Shown: in pieces, positions 9,837 through 21,549 of the stretch
Numbering within the stretch: the stretch's first letter is position 1
Layout: the number at the start of each line of letters is the position of its first letter
Source: Blastobasis lacticolella
Taxonomy: Eukaryota; Arthropoda; Insecta; Lepidoptera; Blastobasidae
Length of the DNA: 64,000 nt
Assembly: GCA_905147135.1 (NCBI GenBank)
Contig: LR990051.1
Location: 129,001 to 193,000 of the forward strand
Direction: 5' to 3'
Notes under the pieces: model-generated
What the model was told of the DNA's origin: nothing
The model's database searches: none
What the model saw: the letters and a program-made list of their open reading frames with translations, nothing else
Program-made: the position numbers and the translations under genes

Positions 9837-12690
9837 CACTTTGTGCTTTTTACACTGTGCGATTTTTATACTTCGTACGTTTTACACTGTGTATTTTTTA
9901 CACTGTGTTTTATTCACTGTGTACTTTTTGCACTGTGTAATTGTTACACTGTGTATTATTTACACTGTAAACATAATATACTTTGTATATTTTACACTGT
10001 GAACGTAATACACTTTGTATGTTTTACACATTGTACACCGTGTACATTGTACACTGTGTACTTTATACACTGTGTACTTTGTATACTGCGTACTTATTAC
10101 ACTTTGAATTTTTTTCAATGTGTATCATTTACACTGTGTGTTTTGTATACTGTGTACATTTAACACTGTGCACTTTGTACACTGTGTACATTTTACTCTG
10201 TGTACTTTTTACACTGTGTATTTTTACACTGTGTACTTTTTACACTGTGTATTTTTTACACTTTGTACTTTGTACACTTGTACACTTTGTACACTTTAAA
10301 CTTTGTACACTTTGTACTTTTAATATTGTGTATTTTTCACACTTTGAACTTTGTACACTTGTACACTGTGTACTTTTTACACTGTGTACTTTTGACACTG
10401 TATTTTTCACACTTTGTACTTTGTACACTTGTACACTGTGTACTTTTTACACTGTATATTTTTTAAACACTGTGTATTTTTTACACTGTGTACTTTGTAC
10501 ACTTGTACACTTTGTACTTTTGACATTGTGTATTTTTCACACTTTGTACTTTGTACACTTCTACACTGTGTACATTTGACACTGTGTACTTTGTACACTG
10601 TGCAATTTTGACACTGTGTACTTATTACACTTTGAATTTTTTTCACTGTGTATCATTTACACTGTGTGTTTTATACACTGTGTACATTTTACACTGTGCA
10701 CTTTAAACACTGTGTACTTTTTACACTGTGTATTTTTTACACTATGTACTTTTTACACTGTGTAATTTTTGCACTGTGTACTTTGTACACTTGTACACTG
10801 TGTACTTTTTACACTGTGTATTTTTCACATTGTGTACTTTTTACACTGTGTACTTTTTACATTGTGTATTTTTTTACACTGTGTACCTTTTACTCTGTGT
10901 ACTTTTGACTCTGGGCACTTTTTACACTGTGTACTTTTTACACTGTGTACTTTTTACACTGTGTATTTTTTACACTGTGTATTTTTACACTATGTACTTT
11001 GAACACTTGTACACTTTGTACACTTAGTACTTTGTAAACTTTGTACTTCTAACATTGTGTATTTTTCACACTTTGTACTTTGTAACTTGTACACTGTGTA
11101 TTTTTTACACTGTGTATTATTTGCACTGTGTATTTTGTACAATTTGTATTTTTTACACTGTGTAATTCGTACACTTGTACACTGTGTACTTTGTACACTT
11201 TTACACTTTGTACTTTTTACACTGTGTACATTTGACACTGTGTACTTATTACACTTTGAATTTTTTTCACTGTGTATCATTTACACTGTGTGTTTTATAC
11301 ACTGTGTACCTTTTACTCTGTGTACTTTTGACTCTGGGCACTTTTTACACTGTGCATTTTTTACACTGTGTACTTTTTACACTGTGTACTTTTTACACTG
11401 TGTATTTTTTACACTGTGTATTTTTTACACTTTGTACTTTGAACACTTGTACACTTTGTACACTTAGTACTTTGTAAACTTTGTACTTCTAACATTGTGT
11501 ATTTTTCACACTTTGTACTTTGTAACTTGTACACTGTGTATTTTTACACTGTGTATTATTTGCACTGTGTATTTTGTACAATTTGTATTTTTTACACTGT
11601 GTAATTCGTACACTTGTACACTGTGTACTTTGTACACTTTTACACTTTGTACTTTTTACACTGTGTACATTTGACACTGTGTACTTATTACACTTTGAAT
11701 TTTTTTCACTGTGTATCATTTACACTGTGTGTTTTATACACTGTGTACATTTTACACTGTGCACTTTAAACACTGTGTACTTTTTACACTGTGTATTTTT
11801 TACACTGTGTACTTTTTACACTGTGTATTTTTTACACTGTGTAATTCGTACACTTGTACACTGTGTACTTTGTACACTTTTACACTTTGTACTTTTTACA
11901 CTGTGTACATTTGACACTGTGTACTTATTACACTTTGAATTTTTTTCACTGTGTATCATTTACACTGTGTGTTTTATACACTGTGTACATTTTACACTGT
12001 GCACTTTAAACACTGTGTACTTTTTACACTGTGTATTTTTTACACTGTGTACTTTTTACACTGTGTATTTTTTACACTGTGTACTTTGTACACTTGTACA
12101 CTGTGTATTTCGACCACTGTGTACTTTTTACACTGTGTTTTTTGTACACTGTGTATTTTTCACACTGTGTACTTTTTGCACTGTGTACTTTTTACATTGT
12201 GTATTTTTACACTGTGTACTTTTTACACTTGTACACTGTGTATTTTTATACTGTGTACTTTTTACACTGTGTACTTTTTACACTGTGTACTTTGTACACT
12301 TTGTACTTTGTACACTTGTACACTTTGTACACCTGTACACTGTGTATTTTTTATACTGTGTACTTTGTAAACTTTGTACTTTATACACTATGTATTCTTT
12401 ACACTGTGTAATTTGTACACTTGTACACTGTGTATTTTTTACACTGTGTACTTTTTACACTGTATTTTTTGCACTGTGTACTTTGTACACTTGTACACTT
12501 TGTACTTTTTAGACTATGTATTCTTTACACTGTGTAATTTGTACATTTGTACACTGTGCATTTTTTACACTGTGTACTTTTTGCACTGTGTATTTTGTAC
12601 ACTTGTACACTTTGTTTTTTGTACACTTTGTACTTTGTACACTTTATACTTTTTACACCTGTACAGTCTGTATTTTTTACACTGTGCAAT
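9828..12690. repeat. 16-bp minisatellite array, block 1
   Basis: Tandem units close to ctttttacactgtgta, spacing 16 bp where regular (for example 10924, 10940, 10956, 10972). The core TACACTGTGTA has perfect 5-bp inverted arms around one base. Variants replace the T-run with tttgtacacttg or tttgac. Larger repeats are superimposed: a period near 440 bp links 11020-11280 to 11460-11719, and a period of 240 bp links 11586-11842 to 11826-12082 without a difference. The plus strand has almost no stop codons in any frame, giving many long spurious ORFs. Confidence 0.95.
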
Positions 12691-12867
12691 GAAAAAGTAT
12701 TTATTGAATTAGGATTACGTTAATTAATCTCTTTTCAAAAGTCATAAATCTAACGGAAAACAAAGGTAAGTTAAGCGAGCTCATCCAGGTAGGGAGCGAC
12801 GCATGCAGACCGATCAGCGCGCGCGAGGGCTTACCCCGGCGAGACACCGGGGTAAGCCCACTGCACT
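12691..12867. other. Unique insert between the two minisatellite blocks
   Basis: About 175 bp of non-repeat sequence interrupts the array. The first half is AT-rich. The second half is GC-rich and ends in a strong hairpin. No coding sequence is evident. Confidence 0.7.
12827..12859. repeat. Perfect 13-bp hairpin
   Basis: Arms GGGCTTACCCCGG (12827-12839) and CCGGGGTAAGCCC (12847-12859) are perfectly complementary around a 7-base loop. It is very GC-rich in an AT-rich array and lies at the edge where the minisatellite resumes. Confidence 0.85.
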
Positions 12868-14175
12868 GCCCACTGCACTTTGTACACTGTGTACATTTTA
12901 CAGTGTGTGCTTTTTACACTGTGTACTTTTGACAATTTGTAATTTTGCAATGTGTATTTTTTACACTGTGCACTTTTTACTCTGTACACTTTTTACACTG
13001 TGTACTTTTTACACTGTGTATTTTTTGCACTGTGTACTTTGTACACTTGTACACTGTGTATTTTTTACACTGTTCACTTTGTACACTGTGTATTTTTTAC
13101 ACTGTGTATTTTTTGCACTGAGTACTTTGAACACTTGTACACTGTGTATTTTTTACACTTTGTACTTTGTACACTTGTACACTTTGTACACTTTGTACTT
13201 TGTACACTTGTACACAGTGTATTTTTTATACTGTGTACTTTTTACTTTGTACACTTTATACTTTTTACACTTGTTCACTGTTTTTTTTTTTATACTGTGT
13301 ACTTTGTACACTTTGTACACTTAATACTTTTTACACCTGTACAGTGTGTATTTTTTACACTGTGCACTTTGTACACTGTGTACATTTTACAGTGTGTACT
13401 TTTTACACTGTGTACTTTTGACACTATGTACTTTTTACAATGTGTATTTTTTACACTGTGCACTTTTTACACTGTGTATTTTTTGCACTGTGTACTTTGT
13501 ACACTTGTACACTGTGTATTTTTCACACTGTTCACTTTGTACACTGTGTACATTTTACACTTTGTACGTTTGACACTGTGTATTTTTCACACTGTGTACT
13601 TTGTACACTTGTTCACTTGTACACTGTGTATCTTTTACACTGTGTACTTTTTACACTGTGTATTTTGTACATTGTGTATTTTTTACACTGTGTTCTTTTT
13701 ACACTTGCACACTGTGCACTTTTTACATTGTGCATTATTTACACTGTGTACTTTGTACACTGTGTATTTTTTATTCTGTGAACTTTTTACACTTTGTACA
13801 TTTTACACTGTGTATTTTGTACACTGTGTATTTTTTACACTGTGATTTTATTACACTGTGCATTATTTACACTGTGCATTATTTGCACTGTGTACTTCTT
13901 ACACTGTGTATTTTTTATACCGTCAACTTTGTACACTTTGTACATTTTACACTGTCTATTTTGTAAATTGTGTATTTATTACCCTGTGTATTATTTACAC
14001 TGTGCACTTTTTACATTGTGTAATATTTACACTGTGTACATTTTACACTTCGTACTTTGTACACATTGTTCTTTTTACACTGTGTATTATATACACTTTG
14101 TAATTTGTACACTTGTACACTGTGTACTTTGTACACTTTGTACTTTTTACACTGTGTAAATTGTACACTATGCTT
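12868..14175. repeat. 16-bp minisatellite array, block 2
   Basis: The same tacactgtgta-based unit as block 1, more diverged, with many tttgtacacttgtacac variants and some changes to tttacaatgtg and ttattacac. It leads straight into the 8-bp repeat. Confidence 0.9.
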
Positions 14176-14340
14176 TTTACACTGTGTACCTGTGTACCTG
14201 TGTACCTGTGTACCTGTGTACCTGTGTACCTGTGTACCTGTGTACCTGTGTACCTGTGTACCTGTGTACCTGTGTACCTGTGTACCTGTGCACCTGTAAC
14301 TGTGCACCTGTACCTGTGCACCTGTACCTGTGTACCTGTG
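14176..14340. repeat. 8-bp tandem repeat tgtgtacc
   Basis: About 13 uninterrupted copies of tgtgtacc (14182-14288) follow the last 16-bp unit, then variants with cctgtgcacctgtaac. The 8-mer is half of the 16-mer with the T-run replaced by cc, so it probably arose from it. Confidence 0.9.
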
Positions 14341-14660
14341 TACCCGTACCCGTACCCGTACCCGTACCCGTACCCGTACCCGTACCCGTACCCGTACCCG
14401 TACCCGTACCCGTACCCGTACCCGTACCCGTACCCGTACCCGTACCCGTACCCGTACCCGTACCCGTACCCGTACCCGTACCCGTACCCGTACCCGTACC
14501 CGTACCCGTACTCGTACCCGTACCCGTACCCGTACCTGTACCTGTACCGGTATCTGTACCTGTACCTGTACCTTTGTACCTGTACCGCTATCTGTACCTG
14601 TATCTCTGTACCTGTGTACCTGTGTACCTGTACCTGTACCGCTATCTGTACCTGTACTTT
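14341..14660. repeat. 6-bp tandem repeat cccgta, then cctgta
   Basis: About 29 near-perfect copies of tacccg (14341-14520; one tactcg) followed by tacctg-type copies with interspersed taccgctatc. The overlapping translation gives poly-(Pro-Tyr) and poly-(Arg-Thr) ORFs, which are artefacts. Confidence 0.95.
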
Positions 14661-15350
14661 TACCTTTGTAACAAGAAAAATTGTTTGAAACATTTTACTT
14701 TCGTTAACGGAGTTTTTGGCATGGAAAATAAGGTTAAACAATTATGATGTGGTCTTTCTTTGCCAATTGAGGATGCTATTCTCACAAATTAATTTAATAG
14801 GTAGGTGAATTATTCGTGACGTGAATTGGTTTAGTTGATAAAACGAACAAATATACAAAATACACTTACTTTCAATGTATTTGTATTAAAAACTCGGATA
14901 AAAAAGGAAACTATGAAAATATAAGCTTTGTGACTTGACAACTAAAGTTTCAAAATATCAACGAGCAGTCTAACGCTGGTAAATGAAAACGTTCCGTAAT
15001 ACATAACGCTTGCACCACAACACTGACTTTTAAAAAAAGTTGGGTTATCGATTATTCTCCGTTACTCGTGGCAACTTCATGTCAGTGTTTTATCGATTGA
15101 TATCGGTTGCAAGCTAGTTGAATGAGATTTTGCTGGCTTTACGTAATCGCAAATCATCGATAGAAATTTCTCGTAGTCCGCAACAAAACATTGGTTGCAA
15201 CATGTTTCATTGCCGTTATATAATCGGGCCACTGGTCGTCTCTCATACGTGGGTACCCGAATGCCCAGGGCTGAGCGAGCGAGGCGGTTTTATAGCATCT
15301 CAAAGCTGTCAAGGTAGACGTTTCACGCTAATACCAACGGCGTGTGTTCC
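14661..15350. other. Intergenic sequence, nothing recognised
   Basis: AT-rich sequence after the array. A 111-codon plus-strand frame (15118-15453) has no recognisable domain and runs into one arm of an inverted repeat, so I do not call it a gene. Confidence 0.5.
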
Positions 15351-15351
15351 A

Positions 15352-15578
15352 AACACAGACATAACTAAACACAAATCACAAATATTTGCTTGCTATCCCG
15401 TTTTTTTATCTATAGAATTGAGTAGCCGGAAAATGACGTGCGCAATGTTTTGAACGTTCACTACGTTGGTCTAGCTAACAACCAGATCAAACGTTTCTTT
15501 TGAAACATCGGTGTTTAAAACAAACCATTTAAATGACGATGTAATGTAGTGCACAGTTATGTGAAAGCGCAAAGTATG
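15352..15578 (+). repeat. Left arm of a large dispersed inverted repeat
   Basis: The sequence from acagacataac through tgacgtgcgcaatgttttga and gtgcacagttatgtgaaagc is present in reverse orientation at 17668-17965. The two arms may be the long terminal repeats of one approximately 2.6-kb element, or two opposed copies of a shorter one. Confidence 0.6.
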
Positions 15579-15734
15579 GAAATACACCTGGATTGTCCTT
15601 TCACCAGTAAGTAAACAATCGTGGTCGTGGCTATCGGGAATTGATTTTAGAAATTGTGATAAAAATATGTTTATTAATAGTGTAAATTTGCAATAATTGA
15701 AATCTTTATCTTAAAACAACATGCCATTAAGGCC

Positions 15735-15935
15735 TTGCCACACACAAAGCTCGGCGCGAGCGTGGTAGGCAACTATCCGCCGCGCTCGCGCCGCACCGGC
15801 ACCGCGCCCATCACGCCAGCATCGCGCCGCCAGGAGCTGACTAACGGTTGGAGCGGGAAGGGCGGCCCGCCCCGGTCCTCTGGCCCACGGGGGCCTCCAA
15901 ACGCCTCCATGTTGCCTTGATCAAATCCTAGACTA
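15735..15935. other. GC-rich, CpG-dense stretch
   Basis: Strongly GC-rich sequence (gcgccgcaccggcaccgcgcc) inside AT-rich DNA, between the arms of the inverted repeat. Both strands have short open frames but no motif. It may be part of a mobile element rather than a promoter. Confidence 0.4.
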
Positions 15936-16535
15936 GACAACAACAAGATATACAAGGCTTTAAAATATGCTTAGAACAGATCTAAGAGGTGGTTCGGAGT
16001 TGTGACAGGAGCGTAGCTATCGCCGTATCACTATTCAAACAGAATCAAGATCAGGCTCGAGGACCCCCTCCGTCAAATAAGTAATTTTAACTAAATCAAT
16101 AAAAACATTTAAGCATACAAATGTGAACTGAATAAAAAGCTTGTAAAATTACATCAAACTTCTTAAACTGGGGGCCTTATTAAGGTTGACCGCCCCGGGC
16201 CTCTGATGGACTTAGTCCGCCACTGCCAGCGTCGCAACAACAAAGTGCTGCCAATGTAGGCGATTAATCGCCATTTGGGGTATTTATTAGAATTGGCAAC
16301 GAAAAAATTGTAATGGCGACTTGTTTAGGCTATCTCAGGATTTGGGCCAAGGTATATAAATAAACATAAACTTGAGAGAGAAAACCCGACGGTTTCGCGG
16401 ATGATTTTGGGTTCCAAATACATTTACCTACTACTGCTCTTGCTGACACTGGCAGCCATAGATATATACATCTAGATAAGGGTGAACGAACAATAAACTC
16501 GACGGCTACCGTAGTCAATAAAACAGCGCCGTCTA

Positions 16536-16650
16536 CAGTGCCACAAACAAGTCTGACCGGGTGACAGCATCGCTGTTGTTGGCATTGACATTACATTTCA
16601 AAACGGCAACACTTAATTCCGGTTTTGGCCACCGGGTCGAATAGGTTTGT
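16536..16650 (+). mobile_element. MITE of the CAGTGCCACAAAC family, diverged copy
   Basis: It starts cagtgccacaaac and ends near gtcgaataggtttgt, the mirror image of the start. The interior phrases gtgacagcatcgctgtt and ggttttggccaccggg recur in the copies at 28443-28584 and 57398-57514. Confidence 0.65.
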
Positions 16651-17667
16651 CAACAATCTTGTCAAGCCGCCAGATATAACATTGTTAACGCGTACAAGAA
16701 TTTGTATGGACAGTGATAACCATTCCAATAGCTATGTGTAATACGTCGTTGGATAGCTATTTTCGAGCTGAACAAAAATAACTATGGCGCTAGTTCCAAA
16801 TATTAGTCCGTTCCGGGTTATGCTGTACTAAACATATCACATTAATAAGTTTTTTTTTGTTCTACTTACATTTAATAGTCAGAACTAAATCCACGGTGTT
16901 ATACCGCCAGTGCGAAGTCACATCGTGCGCATGCATGTAAGACGGCCAAATCAAAAACAATCTTTTAAATTTAATTGAAAATACCAACTAATTATGGCCT
17001 GTTAATAATTTCGCAATATACATACAACTGAAATATTTATTGGAAATGCTAAAAACATAAGTTTTACAAGTAATACATAATTTTTGTTATAATTGTTTTT
17101 GGTGGCTGTTTATCGAAATTAGTGCATGTGTTTTATACGCAACTCGGCATTCTTAGATTGTAAAGTTTGTGTAGAGGGTCAGAGAAAGTTGAGAAATCTA
17201 GTTTTAATTGCGGAAATCGTATTAAATCGTTATCACTGGCTGGTCAAACAGTGACACAGAGAGACAGAACATGGCTAACAGTTTGACATTACAACGTTAT
17301 CAGTGTTAATAAATTAATAAGGCTATATACAAGAATATTATTTCTATTTCCAACACTTCCCTTAAACTTATTATTCCATCAATTTACGTAGTTGAAGTAG
17401 GTACTTAGTTTGACATTAGGATTGTTTAGACATTGATTAAAACAGTCATGTATCTAAAAAAACTCCCATTTGTTCCATTTTGTTTCGAGTTGATTATGAC
17501 AATTTTGCTTTCCCTATATGTTACCTATCTATTGTCAATGATTATTTTCTATTACGTAGTGGGTTTATTAAAAAAAAATTAATTATGTTTTTATCTCATA
17601 CTTTTTCGATTAAAATATTTGCATTTCTAAAATTTTTATAACAATAGTGGTCGGACCAGTTTTTTCG

Positions 17668-17965
17668 CTTTGCGCTTTCATTTAAATGTGCACTAAATTA
17701 CACCGTCTTTTAAATGGTTTGATTTAAATTATATTAGGAAATATAAAATTTTCACCGATGTTTCAAAATAAACGACAGGTCTTCAGGAGCTCCAGCAACA
17801 TGTGGAGCGTTCAAAACATTGCGCGCGTCCTTTTCTGATAACTTATTTCAATAGACGAAAAAACGGGATCGCATATCATAACATAATTTGAAATTGTGGA
17901 GTGATCGAACAGGGAATATTTGTGATTTGTGTCTAGCCTGTTATGTCTGTGTCTTTGCTAGTGTC
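17668..17965 (-). repeat. Right arm of the large inverted repeat
   Basis: The reverse complement matches 15352-15578, with extra short insertions in this arm. Shared anchors include gcgcgcaatgttttgaacg and ttttgaaacatcggtg. Confidence 0.6.
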
Positions 17966-18345
17966 TACTGGTTGCCAGACTATATAAATTACTAAAAATA
18001 CTTACCATAAATAGCCATAAATATTTAAAATAATACATTAAAATGCTACCATAAATATTTAATAATTTCACCTGGCAAGTGTGTTTTGACAAATGTCAAA
18101 GACATTTTCGACATTTTCAGACCAATTCGTAAAGAGTGGGTTACTTAAGCCCGCGGGGACTATCCCGGTTCAGCCGCTAGCGATAAATCTGTTAGAAAAA
18201 AGTCGAATTAGATTCTGTATGGCGGTAAGTAAATTGTACACGAAGAACTACAATTCATGGCCATGAAGTAAGCTTTGGGCAATTATTCGTCTATTTTATA
18301 CTGAACATTAGAAAAATTGTAATCTTAAAAAAAAATTATAATCAC
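17966..18345. other. Intergenic sequence, nothing recognised
   Basis: AT-rich with a short GC-rich patch (cccgcggggactatcccgg). No gene or repeat family is recognised. Confidence 0.4.
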
Positions 18346-18640
18346 CTAGTTAATGTCCTGATTGTGCTTTTGCGCCCGAAGGCCCGGGATCCGCCTTAAC
18401 CATGATCCAGGTTTTGACAGATCATGTAATAACAGTGGAGCGACTGCCATCTGACCTCCGTGACTTGGATCACGTGAGATTGGATCATGGTCACACACTC
18501 AGTCGCCTGTATGTGCAGGTTTCATCACGATGTTTTCCCTTACCGTAAGAGCATCATTGGTACATGGCCGCAGTGGGATTTGAACCCGGTACCTCTCGCT
18601 TACTATTCGAATACCCTAACCGCTCGGCCACCGAGACTCT
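18346..18640 (-). mobile_element. tRNA-headed SINE, diverged copy
   Basis: Read on the minus strand it begins with a tRNA-like head (ggtggccgagcggttaggg...). The B-box region appears on the plus strand as gggatttgaacccgg. The body (cgatgttttcccttac, tgcaggtttcatcac, ggatcatgg) is shared with the copies at 53145-53512 and 61521-61872. Confidence 0.8.
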
Positions 18641-19274
18641 CCAGTAATTGAAATCTAAATATAATGGCGATACTTGCATACCATAAACCATTATTTATTA
18701 TATTACCATCTATTACTACTTACCATCTGGCAAGCCGAAAGAGTATTGAAAGAAATGTAATTTGGTATCAATGTGTTGTTTACAATTGTGGTGGATAAGA
18801 TTGAGCGTAATTTCTTGTGCACTGTGGCGGGTACTTGAACAGAACATCTATATCAGCGTTAGACTCTAGCTACCGAATTTTTGCACTATAGAATTTGGGC
18901 TCTCTATGTGACGGTATCATTAAAAGTAAGTCGGACTGAAATGTTTTGATTCTGATGTAGAAGAGCTATGCCCACTCGTCCTACCTACCTTAGAGGGCCT
19001 ACCTAGGGAGCAAAATTTGCAGTGTGGTGTCCAGCAGAGTAAAATAGCATCGTCGTCCACACTAAGAGGCGTCGTCAAAGGCGATTTATTTCAGAGGTAG
19101 AGCGTTAACAGGAAACGTCCTGAAATCAAAACTTAGCGATTTCAGACTTATTGATTTTGTTTCATAAAAGTCGCTGCAGATTGCTCTTTCAAAAAACTTA
19201 TACTAGTATTGATGCTCTTGCAGCACACAAATTGTTTCGTACTTCCGTTTTCTTTGAAGTGAACTTTTAAGTTA

Positions 19275-19690
19275 GATATAAACTAGTAGAGAACATCAGC
19301 AAATGTGTGACGTAATACAACAATGTAATTTTCTAGAAATAACTTTATTTCGGTAAATAAATTTTGTAATTCTCTTGAAAACATGAGAAGCTATGGAAAT
19401 TATACGTAGTATAATGTTACAATGTTTCAATTTAAGTAAATTTGTAGAATGTCTAAGAATAATTTAGATGCAACTGGATTCAAAAAGTGTCAGTAAGATG
19501 CTATAGATTTTCTCTAAGAACTTGTAATAGATATCAATGTGTTTGAAGTAAATAAATTTGTTTTGTCCAATCATTAACTCCAAACAAACTGATAAAGGAC
19601 CAGCGAATGTGTGATACAAAAAAACAGTGTAATTTCGCAGAAACTACTTTATTTAAAATTTATTTAGTTTTAAAAGTATGAATAATTGTT
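19275..19690 (+). repeat. Two diverged copies of an approximately 80-bp segment
   Basis: The stretch near 19285-19360 (agcaaatgtgtgacgtaata, then ataactttatttcgg) recurs near 19600-19675 (agcgaatgtgtgatacaaaa, then actactttattt). They look like old tandem copies upstream of the secreted-gene cluster. Confidence 0.5.
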
Positions 19691-19856
19691 ATTCAAGTTT
19701 GACAAAAAATCTGTAACTATTGGTATTGATATTCCAAAAATGGTATTGAGATTTCAGTAACTAATCATTAGTTTGGATAACCCTTGAAACCGAGAGTTCT
19801 CCATTCTTCTTTATGTTCATCCGTGGTCTCATATCCGCCGGGGATTTGTCTTGTAG

Positions 19857-20156
19857 TGTGTTTATGAACAGGTTTTTGGAAGCACACCCAGTCATAAGAG
19901 TTATAGTATTGACCCAGAATTTCTTTCCAAAGAAGATATCCGTCAGAACATGTTGGAGATTGAGCGTTTTTATAACACCTCCAGCCCTCAAAGTTCAGAT
20001 GTGAAACAGATTCCCAGCGAATCCGTCCATCGGGACAGAATGGACCGCTTTGATAAACTTCTCGATTTTGAGCTGATGCTAGACCAGTGCTGCCGGAAAA
20101 CCCTGAAGAAGAAACAACTGTTCACGGTACTGTTACAATCTAAACGTATTTCATAG
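19857..20156 (+). CDS. Possible terminal exon of an unidentified small protein
   Basis: A good splice acceptor (gatttgtcttgtag) precedes an open stretch of about 99 codons ending in TAG at 20154. The encoded residues include CVYEQVFGSTPSHKSYS, an acidic/basic helical part (FLSKEDIRQNMLEIERFY), and LMLDQCCRKTLKKKQLF near the end. Alternatively the exon stops at a possible donor at 20127. No upstream exon was found and no family is recognised. It lies just upstream of the secreted-gene cluster and reads in the same direction. Confidence 0.35.
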   Translation, partial: CVYEQVFGSTPSHKSYSIDPEFLSKEDIRQNMLEIERFYNTSSPQSSDVKQIPSESVHRDRMDRFDKLLDFELMLDQCCRKTLKKKQLFTVLLQSKRIS

Positions 20157-20272
20157 CAAAACCAGTAAATACTCAGATGAGGTTCCAATGAGCGCTACGA
20201 GCGCAACTACGACTATTTTTCCCAACATGATTCCAGAGATCCAGAATCGTTACTGAATAATTCGCTCGTTGG

Positions 20273-20880
20273 AGCGGCTTTTATATTATTTGCGGGGAGC
20301 GTAATCTCTTATCAGCTGGCTGGCCCGAATAACAGCTCTGACGGACCTTAGAATTGAATGATGAGAACCATTAGACGGAAAGTTACTTTTTGAAGAGGTG
20401 CCATCTATGGTAGAGTAGATCAACTCTCTCTCAAAATCTGGAGCCTTAGTCCAGAGCTTCCCTTGGAAGTTTTGTTCAGGATCTCTGACACGTGATCGAG
20501 TTCTGGAATGACGACAGTTTTAATCAGTCACGTAGCCGTTTGACGGATGTTCAGCACAATACCGATAACATTGTAACCTCAATGTTGTGACAATTCAGTG
20601 GAAATTTCCTCCAACAATACATTTATTAAAATAAATTAAATGGCTATTATTCTACAGCGCTCCACAGATACCTACAGGAATTACAATGGACGATAATTAT
20701 AGCAATGACTAACTGTTCCAACGCATATAGTTCCATGACATCATGGGACAAAATGGTATATAAAAGATTCGAGCTGTAACCAATTCACAGTAGAACATCA
20801 GGAGCTCTGGAATCATGCTCAGGAAAATCGTACTAGTCTTCGCTATCCTTGCCGTGTCTTCGACTTCATGTAAGTATTGT
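20273..20880 (+). repeat. Segmental duplication, copy 1 (promoter and signal exon of the inhibitor gene)
   Basis: From ttggagcggcttttatat through the TATA box and first exon, this block is repeated at 24284-24960, with the same order of phrases and only scattered changes. It supplies the 5' end of two different genes. Confidence 0.85.
20757..20766 (+). promoter_or_regulatory. TATA box of the inhibitor gene
   Basis: tatataaaag lies 49 bases before the ATG at 20815. An initiator-like ttcacagt follows about 25-30 bases later. The copy of this promoter before the Ig gene keeps both elements. Confidence 0.75.
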
Positions 20881-21346
20881 CTTAGTGACTGAAGAAGTAT
20901 AAAAACAAAATGTTTTGCTCAACTGCAGATTGTTATAAGAAATTTTCTATTACAGGGATCGAAGCGGCACCAACTGACTAGGACGATTCCTTTAGTTTAG
21001 ATCCCTATACCACAAAGCCTCCCAAATGCGGAATAAATGAGTTCTGGATCAGAGATGGTTCATCCTGCCAGCCGACTTGCCAAGAACCAGTGATATTCTT
21101 TTGTGTCAAAGTAAAAAACTTATTACGCAGACTATTTTTGGATTTCTTTGTATTATTTGATGAGTTTAATCATTATTTTGTATATTTCAGATGGCTGTGT
21201 CAGACTGCGTGTGCAAAGAAGGCTACATTAGGAGGACTTCTGACTCGGAATGCATCGAACTAAAAAATTGTCCCTCCAAAAATGAGATCAATGCCGAAGA
21301 CAAGAAAAAAGATGATGATGACCTGCTATTGATTTTTAAGGATTGA
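20815..21346 (+). pseudogene. TIL-type serine protease inhibitor gene with one in-frame TAG
   Basis: Exons 20815-20869, 20956-21110 and 21191-21346 join in frame with GT...AG introns. Exon 1 is a signal peptide (MLRKIVLVFAILAVSSTS). The mature part has the trypsin-inhibitor-like cysteine-rich pattern: KCGINEF, SSCQPTCQEP, FFC, DCVCKEGYIRR, ECIELKNC. There are eight cysteines of the usual ten; the missing ones fit the C2-C6 disulfide pair, a loss known in this family. The residue two after the fifth cysteine, where P1 is usually placed, is Lys, suggesting a trypsin-like target. Codon 27 is TAG (20979-20981), between signal peptide and domain, which would abolish the product. The rest of the frame is open to TGA at 21344. 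An AATAAA lies at about 21523. It is either a very recent null allele, a sequencing error, or read through. Confidence 0.8.
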
Positions 21347-21549
21347 GAAACTATGGAGCTTTAATCAACGTGGAAGTTACTCTGCTTCAGTTGCATTATT
21401 TTATTAGATTCTATTTTCCTCTTGATTATTACATTTAAGTTTATATTGGATCTTATAATGGATTGTAATATTATATAGTTGCATTATTGTCACAAATTTA
21501 TTGGAATTATTCTATACTCAAAAATAAATGGATTTATAATAAATGTTTT

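Noticed and set aside
9687..14159. Dozens of long plus-strand ORFs rich in Tyr, Cys, Phe, Leu and Thr (up to 312 codons), looking like Cys-rich proteins
   Set aside because: They are frame-independent translations of a 16-bp tandem repeat that happens to lack stops on one strand; all three frames give the same 16-residue cycle.
9828..14175. Possible CRISPR-like array of regularly spaced palindromic repeats
   Set aside because: There are no unique spacers; the repeats are directly tandem, and the genome is eukaryotic.
14113..14747. ORFs encoding poly(Pro-Tyr), poly(Arg-Thr), poly(Val-Pro) or poly(Gly-Tyr)
   Set aside because: Artefacts of the 6-bp cccgta repeat, open in every frame on both strands.
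15118..15453. 111-codon ORF as a host gene
   Set aside because: No motif, no splice support, and it overlaps a repeated inverted arm.
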